In this document: positions 33,473 to 44,595 of the stretch, piece after piece | How the letters are laid out: each line of letters opens with the position of its first letter | Position numbering within the stretch: the first letter of the stretch is position 1 | Assembly: GCA_025526995.1 (NCBI GenBank) | Contig: JAHLKG010000004.1 | Location: 124,001-188,000 of the forward strand | Length of the DNA stretch: 64,000 bases | Source of the DNA: Powellomyces hirtus | Lineage: Eukaryota; Chytridiomycota; Chytridiomycetes; Spizellomycetales; Powellomycetaceae | Direction: 5' to 3' | Program-made: the position numbers and the translations under genes | The notes under the pieces: generated by a model | The model's database searches: none | Seen by the model: only the letters and a program-made list of their open reading frames with translations | What the model was told of the DNA's origin: nothing

Positions 33473-34417
33473 ATGACCGAAACCGCCGAAACCGAAAACA
33501 AAGCATTGCAAGAAGAAGAAATTGTTGCCCTCTCCGCAATTTACGGGCCCGACTTCCAGCGATCCACCGAATCGCCCGACACAATCACCATCACATTACA
33601 TCTCCCTCCCGGGCCCGCTGTACTGCATTGTCACCGACCTACCTCATATCCGTCGCTGGAACTACCCTATTACGAGCTGATAACAGAGTGGACGAACCGT
33701 GCTGGCATTCGATATGGAGTATCGGACCCGATACGCAAGGCTGTGGAAACAACGTTCATGGAGTCGTTTGTGCCTGGCGAAGTCGTGATTTTCGAGTGGA
33801 TTGAGGCTTTGAAGCTGATATTGGAGACCAAATATGGGGTTGATGGCGATGCTGATGAGGATGCCATTGAGAAGATGAGTGAAGAGAGCAAACAGCGCGC
33901 CAGTGTACGCGCATCACCACATGTCACCACCGAGGTTTCAGAACTCGAAGACGAGGACGAACCAGCAGGAAACTTTCCAATGACGCTTCCACCACACTGC
34001 CCGCCAATAACTCACTCCTCCGAACCCCTTGTCGAGCGTAAAAGTGTTTTTGTCGCACACGTTGCTCCAATAAAGAGTGCATCGGATGTTTCCCTCGTCC
34101 TCAGCGCACTGCTATCAAACAAGCGGATACGGCGGGCTACACACAACATCATGGCGTACCGCTTGGTGGAAGAAAATGGCGTAGTGAAACAGGATTGCGA
34201 TGATGATGGGGAAACGGCCGCGGGTGGCAGGTTGCTACATATGTTGAATCTGGCGAATGTGAATGGGGCGGTGGTGGTAGTGACGCGGTGGTATGGCGGT
34301 GTGCACTTGGGACCGGCGAGATTCAAACATATCAACAATGTCGGTAGGAAGCTACTAGAATCATGTGGATACATCCCTGCAGCAGGCGAAAGCAAAAAGG
34401 GTGGTAAAAAGCGATAA
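33473..34417 (+). CDS. YIH1: YIH1/IMPACT family Gcn1-binding protein
   Basis: A single exon of 314 residues. The N-terminal RWD domain (~5-115) shows EEEIVALSAIYGPDF, LHLPPGP, TSYPSLELPYYEL and VIFEWIEALKLIL. After an acidic linker, the IMPACT/UPF0029 domain (~185-290) shows ERKSVFVAHVAPIKSASDV, RATHNIMAYRL, DCDDDGETAAGGRLLHML and VNGAVVVVTRWYGGVHLGPA. Family members bind Gcn1 through the RWD domain and restrain Gcn2 activation, so they tune translational control under amino-acid starvation. The ATG was chosen by the start of RWD homology; the frame upstream is open but unlike protein. The C terminus is Lys/Gly-rich. Confidence 0.95.
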   Translation: MTETAETENKALQEEEIVALSAIYGPDFQRSTESPDTITITLHLPPGPAVLHCHRPTSYPSLELPYYELITEWTNRAGIRYGVSDPIRKAVETTFMESFVPGEVVIFEWIEALKLILETKYGVDGDADEDAIEKMSEESKQRASVRASPHVTTEVSELEDEDEPAGNFPMTLPPHCPPITHSSEPLVERKSVFVAHVAPIKSASDVSLVLSALLSNKRIRRATHNIMAYRLVEENGVVKQDCDDDGETAAGGRLLHMLNLANVNGAVVVVTRWYGGVHLGPARFKHINNVGRKLLESCGYIPAAGESKKGGKKR

Positions 34418-34620
34418 AGCTCCTTTGCCATCCAGGAAACATAATGGAAACATAATGGAAGCGACTCGAGACGAAAAACCTCTGGTTTAACTCAACTCCC
34501 CACCAATACCAGCATTAAACCGTTCCACATATGACTCAAATTCACTGCATGTTTGCACAAACATTGTTTGAGAGAAGGGCCCATAGAGCTATACTTTGAA
34601 TTGTATTTACATGGGCCATA

Positions 34621-35243
34621 TCATCGCTCCAAGTTGATCGATGTGCCAAACTTTTTGTACAGAACCACTTTGAGCTTGTTCATGGAGTCGGTGATTCCAT
34701 CGATTTTACTGCTGAAGTCTTCCAGCTCTTTGGAGAGTATTTCCTGTTCGCTTTCTATTCTCTGTTGGCAAGCTTCTAATGTCAAGCTGACGAAAGCGTC
34801 TCCTATCCGGTATCTGTGGAGCCGTTAGCGTCAGCACTCCAGCAACGACGACGAAGAGAAAGTGGCACGATTTGATATAACTCACTTCACAAGCTCGTCC
34901 TCATCTGCGAGCTCCAATTCGCTGGATAGATCATCCAAATATTCCTTCTCCTTCTGTATTACAATGGAGATGAGCACTCACATCGCCAATACCAGCCTCC
35001 AATCCTCACTGTCGCAGTCAAGTCGCCTTCCCAGCTAACCTTCTTCTCTTCGTATTGGTCTTCCAGGTTTTGTATTTTCATGTTTAACCGGCTGAAGGAG
35101 TTGATGTTTTGTTGGTCTTCCCAGGTGACCTCGGTGTCGGCCTCCTCGTCTTGGTTGAGCTGCACGAGGTGAATGACCGTTTAGACGCAAAAAACCGTGT
35201 GCACAGAAGGCGAGAGAGTGCTGCAAAGCTGTACCATTTTCAT
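34621..35243 (-). CDS. PFDN4: Prefoldin subunit 4
   Basis: Exons 35243-35235, 35159-35040, 34953-34886 and 34813-34621 encode 129 residues (human PFDN4 is 134). The first coding exon is only 9 nt (MKM). Signature: VTWEDQQNINSFSRLNMKI, LEDQYEEKK, SSELELADEDELVKYRIGDA, and the C-terminal helix LKVVLYKKFGTSINLE. It is a beta-type prefoldin subunit in the hexameric co-chaperone that hands nascent actin and tubulin to CCT. The micro-exon start is supported by phase, a GTACAG donor and a GTGCAG acceptor; without it the frame has no ATG. Confidence 0.93.
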
Positions 35244-35496
35244 GTTGAGTTTGGATAAGTCTACAGGAGGTTTAGAAGTGTGGTCTTCAAACAACGATTT
35301 GACGGCAAAGCGAAAGAAGCTGAGCGAAGCTCAAATCAAAAGTGGATTTGGATGCTTTACGCGTCGCAGTTGCAACTGTCCCTTTGACCGACGACATTTC
35401 CTAAACAACGCAATCTCATCTCGTTCTTCCGTGCCTTTCGTGCATCAAGAACATTCCCCTTATCAGAAAAGCATCGCGTAGAGAGAAGCCGCAAAA

Positions 35497-36915
35497 ATGG
35501 GCAAGTCATCAGAGGGTATCAAGTCTTACTACAAGAACAAGATTGAGGTACTGTCTTCAGTCCTGGGATTTTCGAGTTCGAGGTCGGGATCGCTCGGGCG
35601 ATGCCGACGCCAACAACCTTTCCCTGGGCGCATGAACATCATGTTCTAAAGCACAGCTACGTTTTATTCCTGTTTTGTAGGAACTTGAAACGCAGGCTTC
35701 GTCAATGACGCAAAATCTGCGGCGTCTCGAGGCGCAACGCAACCAGCTCAACACCAAAGTGCGTCTCCTGCGTGAGGAGCTCCAGCTCTTACAGGAGCCC
35801 GGCTCGTACGTCGGCGAAGTAGTGAAGCTGATGGGCAAAAAGAAGATTCTTGTCAAAGTCCACCCGGAGGGTAAATACGTGGTGGATATCCACCCGTCGT
35901 TGGACATTGCCGAGCTGACCCCGACGGTGCGAGTCGCGCTGCGTCACGACAGTTACCAGCTGCACAAAATCCTCCCCAACAAAGTGGACCCGTTAGTCAG
36001 CTTAATGATGGTGGAAAAGGTGCCCGACTCGACATACGAAATGATTGGAGGCTTGGAGAACCAGATCAAGGAGATCAAGGAAGTCATTGAGTTGCCCGTC
36101 AAGCACCCAGAACTGTTTGACGCGTTGGGTATTGCTCAACCCAAGGGTGTGTTGCTGTACGGACCTCCCGGAACTGGCAAGACTTTGCTGGCGCGTGCCG
36201 TGGCCCATCATACCGACTGCAGATTCATCCGGGTCAGCGGATCCGAACTCGTGCAAAAATACATTGGAGAAGGGTCCAGGATGGTCCGCGAACTCTTTGT
36301 CATGGCCCGTGAACACGCACCCTCTATCATCTTCATGGACGAGATTGACAGCATTGGATCCAGCCGTATCGAGGGCGGCGGCAGCGGCGGTGGCGACTCG
36401 GAAGTCCAGCGCACCATGTTGGAACTCCTTAACCAGCTCGACGGTTTCGAAGCCACGCAGAGCATTAAAGTCATCATGGCTACCAACCGAATCGACATTC
36501 TCGACGCGGCTCTCCTTCGACCGGGTCGGATTGACAGGAAGATTGAGTTCCCGCCACCGAACGAGGCGGCCCGAACCGACATTCTCAAAATTCACAGCCG
36601 CAAAATGAACATGACCCGTGGCATCAACCTGAGAAAAATTGCGGAAAAGACGGGCGGCGCCAGTGGGGCCGAAGTCAAGGGAATATGTACCGAGGCGGGA
36701 ATGTACGCCCTCAGAGAACGACGTGTGCATGTCACCCAGGAGGATTTCGAGATGGCTGTTGCGAAGGTTCGTTTTCTCATTGTTACCAAAGCTTGCTCGC
36801 TTCTTCATGTTATTGAACCCCAACTATCCTGTTTTTTTTTTCTTCTTCTTCACACATGCAGGTGCTGAAGAAGGACTCGGAGCAGAACATGTCCATCAAG
36901 AAGCTGTTCAAGTAG
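35497..36915 (+). CDS. RPT6: 26S proteasome regulatory ATPase Rpt6 (PSMC5/Sug1)
   Basis: Exons 35497-35547, 35681-36766 and 36862-36915 encode 396 residues. An N-terminal coiled coil ([20 protein letters not shown]) and OB-fold part ([20 protein letters not shown]) precede the AAA domain. Walker A is GPPGTGKT, Walker [12 protein letters not shown], then the arginine-finger region [20 protein letters not shown]. The C-terminal [11 protein letters not shown] end is diagnostic of Rpt6 among the six Rpt proteins. It unfolds substrates at the base of the 19S particle. Upstream it is divergent to prefoldin 4, start codons about 250 bp apart, so two proteostasis genes may share a promoter. Confidence 0.97.
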
Positions 36916-37241
36916 TTCATATTAATGTGTACAATAGCAACACCAAAAATCTGTGGAAAAATTCCTTTCTTATTTGTTTCCCTTTTCGGGCGTCTCTGGT
37001 TTGGTCTACATAAACTGCGGAAACTATCTATCGCCCCGTATACACTCTCGTACTGATGTCGATCTTCGGGATGTCGATCTGCGAAGCGATATGGTGCTTG
37101 AGCCTGATAAATTATATGTACAGGTAAGGTGATGGTTCTGAGATACAAAAATGGTGCCACCATGGCAGAGTATTCCTCCGGACCCGGATGGGTGCTGGCT
37201 GTACGATGAAGGGAACAACAATAGCGGGGTGCGAAGCTTTT
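36916..37241. other. Convergent intergenic spacer
   Basis: About 330 bp of 3' flanks between Rpt6 and Tti2; nothing recognisable. Confidence 0.5.
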
Positions 37242-40029
37242 TCACGGCTGCACGTCGAGCAATTCGCTGTACAGCTCGCGGTCGACTTTCAAAAGAAGTT
37301 GGAAGTCAGGCTGATAAAAAACAAAGACGATAAAAAAGGTAAGTGTCAGATCTCAAACTCCTGTATATGATATACAGTAAAACATTCTTTTTCGTTGCAC
37401 ACCAAACGTTACCTCAATCTCCTCTCCGCAGCACTCGCGCAACAAGACGCATATGGATTTCAGGTGGTGTTTTAGCGTGGTAGTGGTGGCGAGGGTTTCT
37501 GTGCAGGCAACACGAATGATGATTTAGGTGGGTATCCAGTGAGGTAAAGACAAGACCGCGGGATGGCGCTACCTTCCGAAGAATTCTTGTTTGCAACAAC
37601 AGCCGGTATCCCGCGCCAAGCCGTCGCGACCGCTTTGAGTATCACGCCTCTATATTTCGATATTCTGGCGCACCGAAAAAAAGAAAACAAAAAAAAACGT
37701 ATCCTCACATTAGTCTCCCCACCACCAGCACGCTCAAGAATCTCTCACTCTTACCTTGGCCAACACTCCTTCACAATCTCTACAACTGCTTCCGCGGCTC
37801 TCAGCTGGGTTTGCGGGTCCAAAATGTGCAGCTGGAGGATTTCGCAGGCGATCCCAAGGAGCGGGTGCAGGAAGCGGATTGTTCCGAGTTGGAGGAGGCG
37901 GGTGAGGGTGGGGATGCTGGAGACGAGTGTCTGAAAACAAAAAGGGGAGGGATAATGGTTGGAGTGGTAGAATAATGAGAAGGGGAAGGGCCGTTGGTGT
38001 TTCGTTATTTTTTCGGTCTCACCCTAATTACAGCCACACTCCCCCCAACCGCGAAGCTCAACCCTCTCAGTACTCCGTCCTGCATCACGCGTTCCAGTTT
38101 CTCTACAAACGCCTGCGATCCATTCTGATCAATGACCGGTACCAAGTTCACGATCGCCGGGAGGGCAACTTCCAACAACTCTACTTCAGAGTGGTAAGTG
38201 AGACAATGTAAGAGTGAGTTGAAAAACACATCGCCGAGATTCGTGCGGCGCACGTCCACGGGTGCAGAGCAGGTGATGAGGACGTGGGTGGTCAGGCGGG
38301 CGCCGACGAGTTTGTAGGTGGGTTGGTAGTCGTCAAGGAGTGTGAGGAGAGGTGGGAACAGGCTGGGTTGGAGAGGTCCGCACTGGCCGTGCTGAACCGA
38401 GAAAAGGAAGGATGTGAAATAATAATTAATAAGTGGCCCGGGTGTATGGGAGATGAGTATACCATGTCGTTGCTCCATACCTCCAACTGCATCACAACCC
38501 ACACCAACACAGGCACACACTCAACACGCTCCACTTTCCACGGCTGGGCATCACCCCCAAGATCCGCTTCCCACTGCTCCCTCACTCCCTTCCCAAATCC
38601 CCCTCTCGCACTCTCTTTCTGCATGGCTAGTGGCGGTGGTTGGTGCATAAAATACGGCTTGACATTCTCTTGCAAGATCCGCTCGGCGTGGCGTGCCACG
38701 AGTTGGGAGCGGCGGAAGGGTTTCGTGCGGGTGTGGTTCGTGTGGAGGAGGAGATGGGTAAGAATTTCTGCAGGAGAAGGGAAAATGAGGTGTGAGAGGG
38801 TGATGTAAGGGAGGCGAGGGGTTTCTGGCACTTTACCCTCGGCCTGCTTCTTGAGATTTGCTGTAGACCACCGATTCGTCTCATCCCCCAAGAAAGTTGC
38901 GCAGAGTACGAGACAGTGATACGTAACGTTATCCGTCAGCGCTTTGGTCTATCAGCGCAAACCTGTTTGTTTCAGATCCACAGAACGCGAGAAACCAAAA
39001 CAACTTTTCCACATCACATACATCTTCCGGCATGTTGTCCAGCGCTCCCAGCACAAACATCATGATCCGTTCAGCTTTCCGCTGGAACTGTCGCCGAGTC
39101 TTCTTAACTGTGGCATCATCATCTACAAAACCGCTCCGCAACGTGAGATCAGGGGCATGGCCGCTCCCACCCAGCCCAAAAGACGCACCTTTCCCACTCT
39201 CACCCAATACCACCGGCAGTTCAAAGTTCTCCAGTATTCCCTCCACAGCAGTGGTCCATATTCGTCCTGTCACATCCAACGCAGTCGTCAAGCTCAGGAT
39301 GTCGAAATATAGGTCGACGAGTTGTTCATGCGTTTCGGTGGCGAGAAACGTAATAGTAGAGGATACGAGACGGGAGAGGAAGTTCGTGAGTGAGGGCGGG
39401 AGAGGTGTTTGAGACTCCGGTTCTGGAAGACGGTCCAAAAACTGCTTGATTTTCTGCGAAGAAGTTTCAATAGGCAGGTCAGGTCACGTGATAGTCGGGA
39501 TTTGCAAGCGGCATCTCCCATCATTGCAATGTGCCAACAATCACACCCATCTGAGTGGTTTGCAAAAAAGCAAAAGCACAGTCGGGGAGACTCTTGCGCG
39601 AGGTATGGGTCGTTTGTCTACCTTCGCATATGCCACTCGCTTTACGTCGTCATTATCAATCGTAGCGAGATGATCCATTCCAGCCGACAAAGACTCTAGT
39701 TCCTGCCGTAGTGCCTTATCCAACCCGTCATCTGTTGTGTCTCCATTGTCGAATGGTGAAGGTGAAGGTAGTATCTGTACTCGCGGCTTTTGTTCAAGCG
39801 TAGTTGGTTCGTTCGGTAGTTCTCTGCGGAAATCACATGTAGTTTCGTAGATGGGTAAATATGGGGGTACGAATCTTGCAGAATGAGATAGTATTATCCT
39901 TACAGTATGTGCGGCATCACTGCTTTCTATTCTGATCGAAAGGGTGTAGGGAGAAGTAGGATATGTTAGCAAATGGTGGGCTATGGGGTTTGCAACTTGG
40001 ACTTGTGGGGTTTCTGTTGAGTGAGTCAT
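37242..40029 (-). CDS. TTI2: TELO2-interacting protein 2 (Tti2)
   Basis: Nine exons (40029-39622, 39453-39022, 38948-38837, 38767-38481, 38391-38023, 37930-37755, 37664-37573, 37498-37413, 37310-37242) encode 676 residues, largely alpha-helical (HEAT-like). Family-defining blocks are LFPPLLTLLDDYQPTYKLVG, ARLTTHVLITC, NSLLHCLTYHSEVELLEVAL and LVPVIDQNG, followed by IRFLHPLLGIACEILQLH. Tti2 with Tel2 and Tti1 forms the TTT co-chaperone that matures PIKK kinases (TOR, ATM/ATR class) with Hsp90. The first exon has weak similarity. Another open frame overlaps the 5' end (40264-39917), so the N terminus is the uncertain part. Some introns read through in frame and are easy to miss. Confidence 0.85.
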
Positions 40030-40652
40030 TCATTCGGAGGTTGGTGTGGTAAGCAGGCGCGTATGAGGAACTCCGCTCTCGCAGCAGGAGCCGCATTATC
40101 GACTCAGACAACGGGGCTGAATCTGCCCTTCCGAGAAGAATGTACTCAAAGAATGTAGAAACAGTTTGCCCGCAAATGCTGAGCAGGTTCAGACTATTCT
40201 GTCTTCCACAGTCCGCACGCTCAGCCACAATCCCAATCGTATTCACACCTTTCAGCACATGCATTCGTTTGCCGCAAACAGATTGCGCTTAACTTACTAA
40301 AACAATACCAGCGTGAGCCGCGAGGCTGAAGGGAGGAAAATGCACCAGTCGGGCCTGAATCCCATCGGCCGGGGCGGAGGGCAGTTGGCTGACGATGCGG
40401 AATTTAGCTTAACTTTATATCAGCCCTAGCGGGGGCTGGAGAGCTGAAAAGTGATGTCTGTATGGAATTCAGCGCGCCTCCGGCACTGTTCCTCTCCCCT
40501 CTGATCTATAAAAGGACGCAGGGTCCCGCCCGTCTCCCACTTTCCCAATCTCAGAGCCCGTTCAACAACTCTTTTTCACCCCCAACCCCCCAAACTCACA
40601 AAACCTACCTGACCACGCACTTGCTCTGCCCACCCCATCGGTTTTGATCACC
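40030..40652. promoter_or_regulatory. Divergent promoter region Tti2 / secreted Pro-rich protein
   Basis: TATAAAAG at 40507-40514 lies about 140 bp before the ATG at 40653, with a C/T-rich leader between. The Tti2 side has no evident TATA. An open minus frame at 40264-39917 may be a missed 5' exon of Tti2 or noise. Confidence 0.6.
40507..40514 (+). promoter_or_regulatory. TATA box for secreted Pro-rich protein
   Basis: TATAAAAG, 139 bp upstream of the ATG. Confidence 0.65.
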
Positions 40653-41850
40653 ATGCACATCAACTTCCTTGCCCTCTTACTCCTCACCACCTCCGCGCTC
40701 GCTCTTCCCCACTCCCGCCGGCAAAGCTCCTCCACCGCCTCCCTCGACGCCACCCGCCAAACCGGGTCCGCCACGTCCTCCTGCGACCCTAAGAAGGACC
40801 TCTGGGCCTGCGACGGCAAGTTGTTCCTTATTTGCGGCGAGGACAAGGAAACGAAGAAATGGACGTGGACAAAGCAGAGGGAATGCAGTGTGGATTGCCT
40901 GAAGGAAACAGTTACGAGGCCATTGTGTTACAGGAATGAGAAGAGTGGGTGGGAGAAACCTGAGGGGATGGAGAATCCGCCCCCGCCGCCGCCTCCTGAG
41001 GATGAGAAGGAGGATGAGGAAAATAATAACCCTACACCCACTCAACCCGCATCTGGAAACGATAACGACAACACGAACGGTGAGAACGATACCGATGACC
41101 AAGGTCCCGTCGCAACCCGCGTCGACAACGGTGGGTGGGACGCCGAACCCACCGAGCCTCCTACACCCGAAGACAATGACGACAAACACACCAAACCCGC
41201 CCCCGAGCCTCAAGGCCAGACCTACACTGTCGATGACACGGGCTACGTGCCCTCTCAAGCGACCTACCCTCCGCAAGAGTACTCGACTCAGCCCCCGAAG
41301 CCAGAGTACACCAAGCCTCCTGCCTACACGAAGCCGGCCCCGCCAAAGTACACGAAACCCGCCCCTCCTAAATACACCAAACCAGCTCCTCCTCCTCCCG
41401 CCTACACCAAACCCGCTCCTCCTCCCGCCTACACCAAACCCGCTCCACCCGCCTACACCAAGCCAGCTCCTCCTCTTCAGGCGTACACCAAACCTGCTCC
41501 TCCCGCCTACACCAAACCCGCCCCACCTCCCGCACCTTACAAGCCCGCCACGACCTACATTGTTCCCGACGACGAATACATACCGGCCACCTCCACCCAG
41601 CCAGCCTACGGTGCGGAACCCACTCCCGCTATGGAGGGCGAGTACTGCGTGGAACCTACCCATGTGTGGTGTGACTCGGATGTGCTGTTGGTCTGCTCTT
41701 ATCGCAGTAAGTAGTTTATCGTTGATTGTTGTTGGCGGGATGGAATCTGGTTGTTAAGGATCGCTTCTTTTCCGTTTCTGCGCAGATGTCTGGAACGCGA
41801 TCGGAACCTGTGACTGCGAGGCTCCCGAATGGGCCGACGCATGTCCTTGA
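40653..41850 (+). CDS. Secreted proline-rich repeat protein with Cys-rich ends
   Basis: Exons 40653-41706 and 41786-41850 encode 372 residues. Signal peptide ~1-18 (NFLALLLLTTSALA), then HSRRQ, a possible Kex2 site. A Cys module follows (SSCDPKKDLWACDGKLFLIC, RECSVDCLKE). The middle is acidic, Pro-rich linker and then about nine tandem units of the type YTKPAPP(P)(A). A second small Cys module closes the protein (GEYCVEPTHVWCDSDVLLVC, GTCDCEAPEWADACP). The two ends resemble each other (WxCDxxLLxC type), suggesting duplicated small carbohydrate- or wall-binding modules joined by an extended stalk. That is inference; no family named. A cell-wall or extracellular role is likely. Confidence 0.85.
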
Positions 41851-42345
41851 GCAGATCTGCCGGCATTCTTTTCTTTCTTGAACATTCTTCCGAACATTTT
41901 TCTGGACATGAATCTTGCGTTTCGTTCCATAGTGTGCGTGTGTCCATAGGACTCTCCTGACTTTTGACTGTCTGTTGTGTATCGAGAAAATCTCTTTGGT
42001 GTTGCTCTGAATACGGGTGGTGTGTGTTGGAATAAAACCTCGCAATACAAAAATGAAATGTGACGAATCAAAGAAACTGGATCCGCCTAGCATGTTGCCA
42101 ATAATGTGATTAAAAAGTGATAAAGTGATGAATATTTGAGCTTATTTTTACAGTAAAGGACGGACATTCGGGCGCAATACGCTTCCCAGCCTCTTCCCAG
42201 CGTGCTACTGGATCCCGTCCGAGTGCTATCCGACTAGCTTGCAGTTATGATAGGAACGATAGCCGATGCTATTTTTGTTGCAGTAGTTCGCTCCAGTATG
42301 TGGAGCGACGGCGAAACCAGAGAGTGTACGCACACTTCTCGACTC
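41851..42345. other. Convergent intergenic spacer
   Basis: About 500 bp of AT-richer 3' flanks with AATAAAAC near 42031. No gene seen. Confidence 0.55.
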
Positions 42346-43041
42346 TCAGGTTTCCATCGGTGTCGGAGTCTGGATGCTCTGTTCGGCCATGTATGAATCG
42401 AGTTCGTAGTTGAGTTTAGTGACCGCATAGTTTTCGCTCTTCATCATGTATTGATCCAATTCCTTGTCGAGAGCCTCGCCGGAGAGTTTGCCTCCTCGTC
42501 CACCGCGTGCTCCACGACTACCGCGGAGTGCACCGGTGGCTCTTGCGCCACGGCCACGGAACGGTGTACCTCGCATGTGTCGGAACCCTCCTGCTCCGCG
42601 AGTAACCCCTCGTCCTCCGGCCATTCCTCCTCGCTGAACAAAGCCGCCGCGAGGTACGGGCTTGTGAATGCCTGCGGACTTGTGAATGCCCCCTCTTTGG
42701 AGAGTCAGGTTGTGGCTGCGCAAGGTGGTTCCCCCGCGAATGGGCCCGCGAGACAGTGCCCGAGTTGCACCGCGGAATCCACGTGTAGCCGCTTGAAATG
42801 CAGGTGTGCGGGCTGCAATTTGTCGAGCTTTCTGGATCTGCGAGAATCTATATGGTGGAAGCAACAAATGAAACGAAATGTTTAGCAGACCATCATCTGC
42901 GAGGTGCAACAGCGTAAAGGAGCTCTCAGCATACCTCTCTGACAGGCTTCCTGGCGTTTTCATACCGCCTGCTGTTCCATTGGTGAGCGTCACATGACGA
43001 CCAGGTCCGTTGACAGCACCTGCACTGTTCGGGTGGGCCAT
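42346..43041 (-). CDS. CHTOP/FoP-type RGG protein, mRNA export adaptor
   Basis: Exons 43041-42935 and 42847-42346 encode 202 residues. A Gly/Asn-rich N terminus leads to an Arg/Gly-rich centre (RGGFVQRGGMAGGRGVTRG, RGRGARATGALRGSRGARG) suited to Arg methylation and RNA binding. The C terminus carries two copies of the FoP-duplication helix, LDKELDQYM and LNYELDSYM, the type of motif by which CHTOP and ALY/Yra1 proteins contact the UAP56/Sub2 helicase. There is no RRM, so it is closer to CHTOP than to ALYREF. The splice junction SER|FSQIQKARQ uses the TATAG acceptor at 42848, the one that keeps the frame. Confidence 0.82.
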   Translation of the reverse strand: MAHPNSAGAVNGPGRHVTLTNGTAGGMKTPGSLSERYAESSFTLLHLADDGLLNISFHLLLPPYRFSQIQKARQIAARTPAFQAATRGFRGATRALSRGPIRGGTTLRSHNLTLQRGGIHKSAGIHKPVPRGGFVQRGGMAGGRGVTRGAGGFRHMRGTPFRGRGARATGALRGSRGARGGRGGKLSGEALDKELDQYMMKSENYAVTKLNYELDSYMAEQSIQTPTPMET

Positions 43042-43969
43042 TTTCGTTTCTTCTGTCTTTATGTTTTTCTTAAAAGACGGAGCTATAAAGGGACGGGGCA
43101 GCAGTGGGAAGGGGGGGAGAGATGCAAATTTTAGTTTTGCCTGCCGGACGGAAACGGTTGTCGATCGGGGGAAATGCTTCGGTGCATCGCAACAGCGCGG
43201 GGGATGGTGCTTGGGAGAGTCCAATAACTCCAATGAGCCCGCCCGAGTCGTCCGAAGAGACGAACGGGGAGAGAAGGAGCGCCACTGGAAGTCAAAAATA
43301 GTCTCCCTAGAAGCCAATGACAGGAGAGCACTGACACCGATCTAGTCGATTCCCGAGTCCTCTTGACGAGACAGGCTGGCCGCAACTAGGTAACCGTTCG
43401 CCCTCCACGCATGATGCGAGGCTACACCGATAAAGACTACACTAACATATCGGGGGGTAGATGCCTACGTTTGAAGTTCCGGGTCGGTCTTCGAGTGTGG
43501 GTGCCTAAGTTGTGATAAGCAACAAATAAATCCCCACGTGGAGGACGGCACAAACTATGCAGAGGGGTCCTTGCAATACCTGTAGCGTAAGATATATAGA
43601 GGAAGGATGTGCGACAAATGGATGGACGGTTTGTAGGTGGCGGGGAGGTTGAATGTAAGTGCGAAATATCAAAACATGCAGCGGTCGTAGACGTGGCTTT
43701 GATCGCGAGTCGCTTGGCACAAATTCGACAGCTGCGCGCAGTCTGCTGAAGATTATCATATACAAGAATGGACGATGCAAGGGATATATTTATATTACAG
43801 ACATGAGCCCAGCAGCGGACTCGCCAAGAAAATATACATGTACGAGATTGGCTCCGGAGAGGTAGTCATCGAGAGGCCCAGATGGGCAGCGGTGAAAATG
43901 ATGTCCGTGCGAGCGATCCGTTTGATTGCGCGCTTGCTTGCGAAGAGGCTTAATGGTATAGCGCAGGAT
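43042..43969. other. Intergenic region
   Basis: About 930 bp with no recognised gene. It includes the FoP protein's promoter and the 3' flank of the small hydrophilic protein. An open plus frame across 43775-44335 is antisense to that small gene and is not supported. Confidence 0.5.
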
Positions 43970-44176
43970 TTAACGAGACGAGGTCTTTCCACCGCCGATA
44001 CCCTTGCCTTGACCGGAGGAGCCGTGCTTGTTGGCGTTGGGCGGGTATTCGTCGAGCGACTTGTTTGCGGGTCGCGAGGTGGATTTGGAGGCGGATGCGG
44101 AAGGGTGCTTGCCTCCAGGGTTGGTGGTGCCCTGCTCGACGGTGTGTTCGGGAGTCTGGTCTTTGTTCGAGGACAT
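43970..44176 (-). CDS. Small hydrophilic, hydrophilin-like protein
   Basis: A 68-residue open frame with almost no hydrophobic residues, rich in Gly, Ser, Lys, Asn and Thr (ends GSSGQGKGIGGGKTSSR). Such composition matches hydrophilin or stress-protectant small proteins; there is no alignable family. A strong TATA element, TATAAAAA, lies at 44258-44265 on the same strand, about 80 bp upstream of the ATG, which supports a real and highly or inducibly expressed gene. The stress role is inference. Confidence 0.6.
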   Translation of the reverse strand: MSSNKDQTPEHTVEQGTTNPGGKHPSASASKSTSRPANKSLDEYPPNANKHGSSGQGKGIGGGKTSSR

Positions 44177-44595
44177 TTTTGGGGGTGTTTTGTTTTTGTT
44201 CGTGTGTATATGGATGTGGTTGTGATGTGTTTGTGGGAGAGGGCAGGCAGCTGGTCCTTTTTATACTTTTTGGATTTCAGAGACCTGATGACTTTGTTTG
44301 ATGATGACGGAAGTGAGAAAGAGACGAACGGGTGACGTCAGGAAGGACTGGATGGAATGAAAAATGGAGCGAGTGTGGCTAATCTTGACTAGTTGTGGAT
44401 GGAATGCTGCTGCGCACACAAGCCTCTCCACTCTCTCTGCTCTTCCCTCCCTGTGTTCGTCCTTCCTGTCCTTGTCTCGTTTCACACTAAAGACACAGCA
44501 AGGAAAAAGAAAGGAAACACAGGAATCCCATATTCCGTCAGCGGAGGAAGAAAATCCATTGAGCATCACAGTGCCCCGCAAACTCACACACCAGA
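44177..44595. promoter_or_regulatory. Divergent promoter region: hydrophilin-like / Trf4-like
   Basis: About 420 bp between two starts. TATA element on the minus strand at 44258-44265; no TATA on the Trf4 side. Confidence 0.55.
44258..44265 (-). promoter_or_regulatory. TATA box of small hydrophilic protein gene
   Basis: TATAAAAA on the minus strand, 81 bp upstream of the ATG at 44176. Confidence 0.65.

Noticed and set aside
38929..39022. Apparent frameshift in Tti2 between the reading ending near CGSETNRFALIDQ and the next block
   Set aside because: A GTATGT donor at 39021 and a CTGATAG acceptor at 38949 define a 73-nt intron in phase; the extra residues are intronic read-through.
39800..39960. 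Possible intron inside Tti2 exon 1 (GTAAGG to CCGCAG)
   Set aside because: Splicing there shifts the frame into an early stop.
39917..40264. Open minus-strand frame overlapping the Tti2 start in another frame
   Set aside because: Partly protein-like, but no splice path joining it to Tti2 in frame was found and no homology was recognised; kept only as a possible alternative 5' exon.
40677..41663. 328-residue minus-strand frame
   Set aside because: Antisense of the YTKPAPP repeat; Gly/Arg/Val periodicity is explained by the repeat.
43775..44335. 186-residue plus-strand frame
   Set aside because: Antisense to the small hydrophilic gene and its TATA box; Gly/Val/Arg composition is a shadow.
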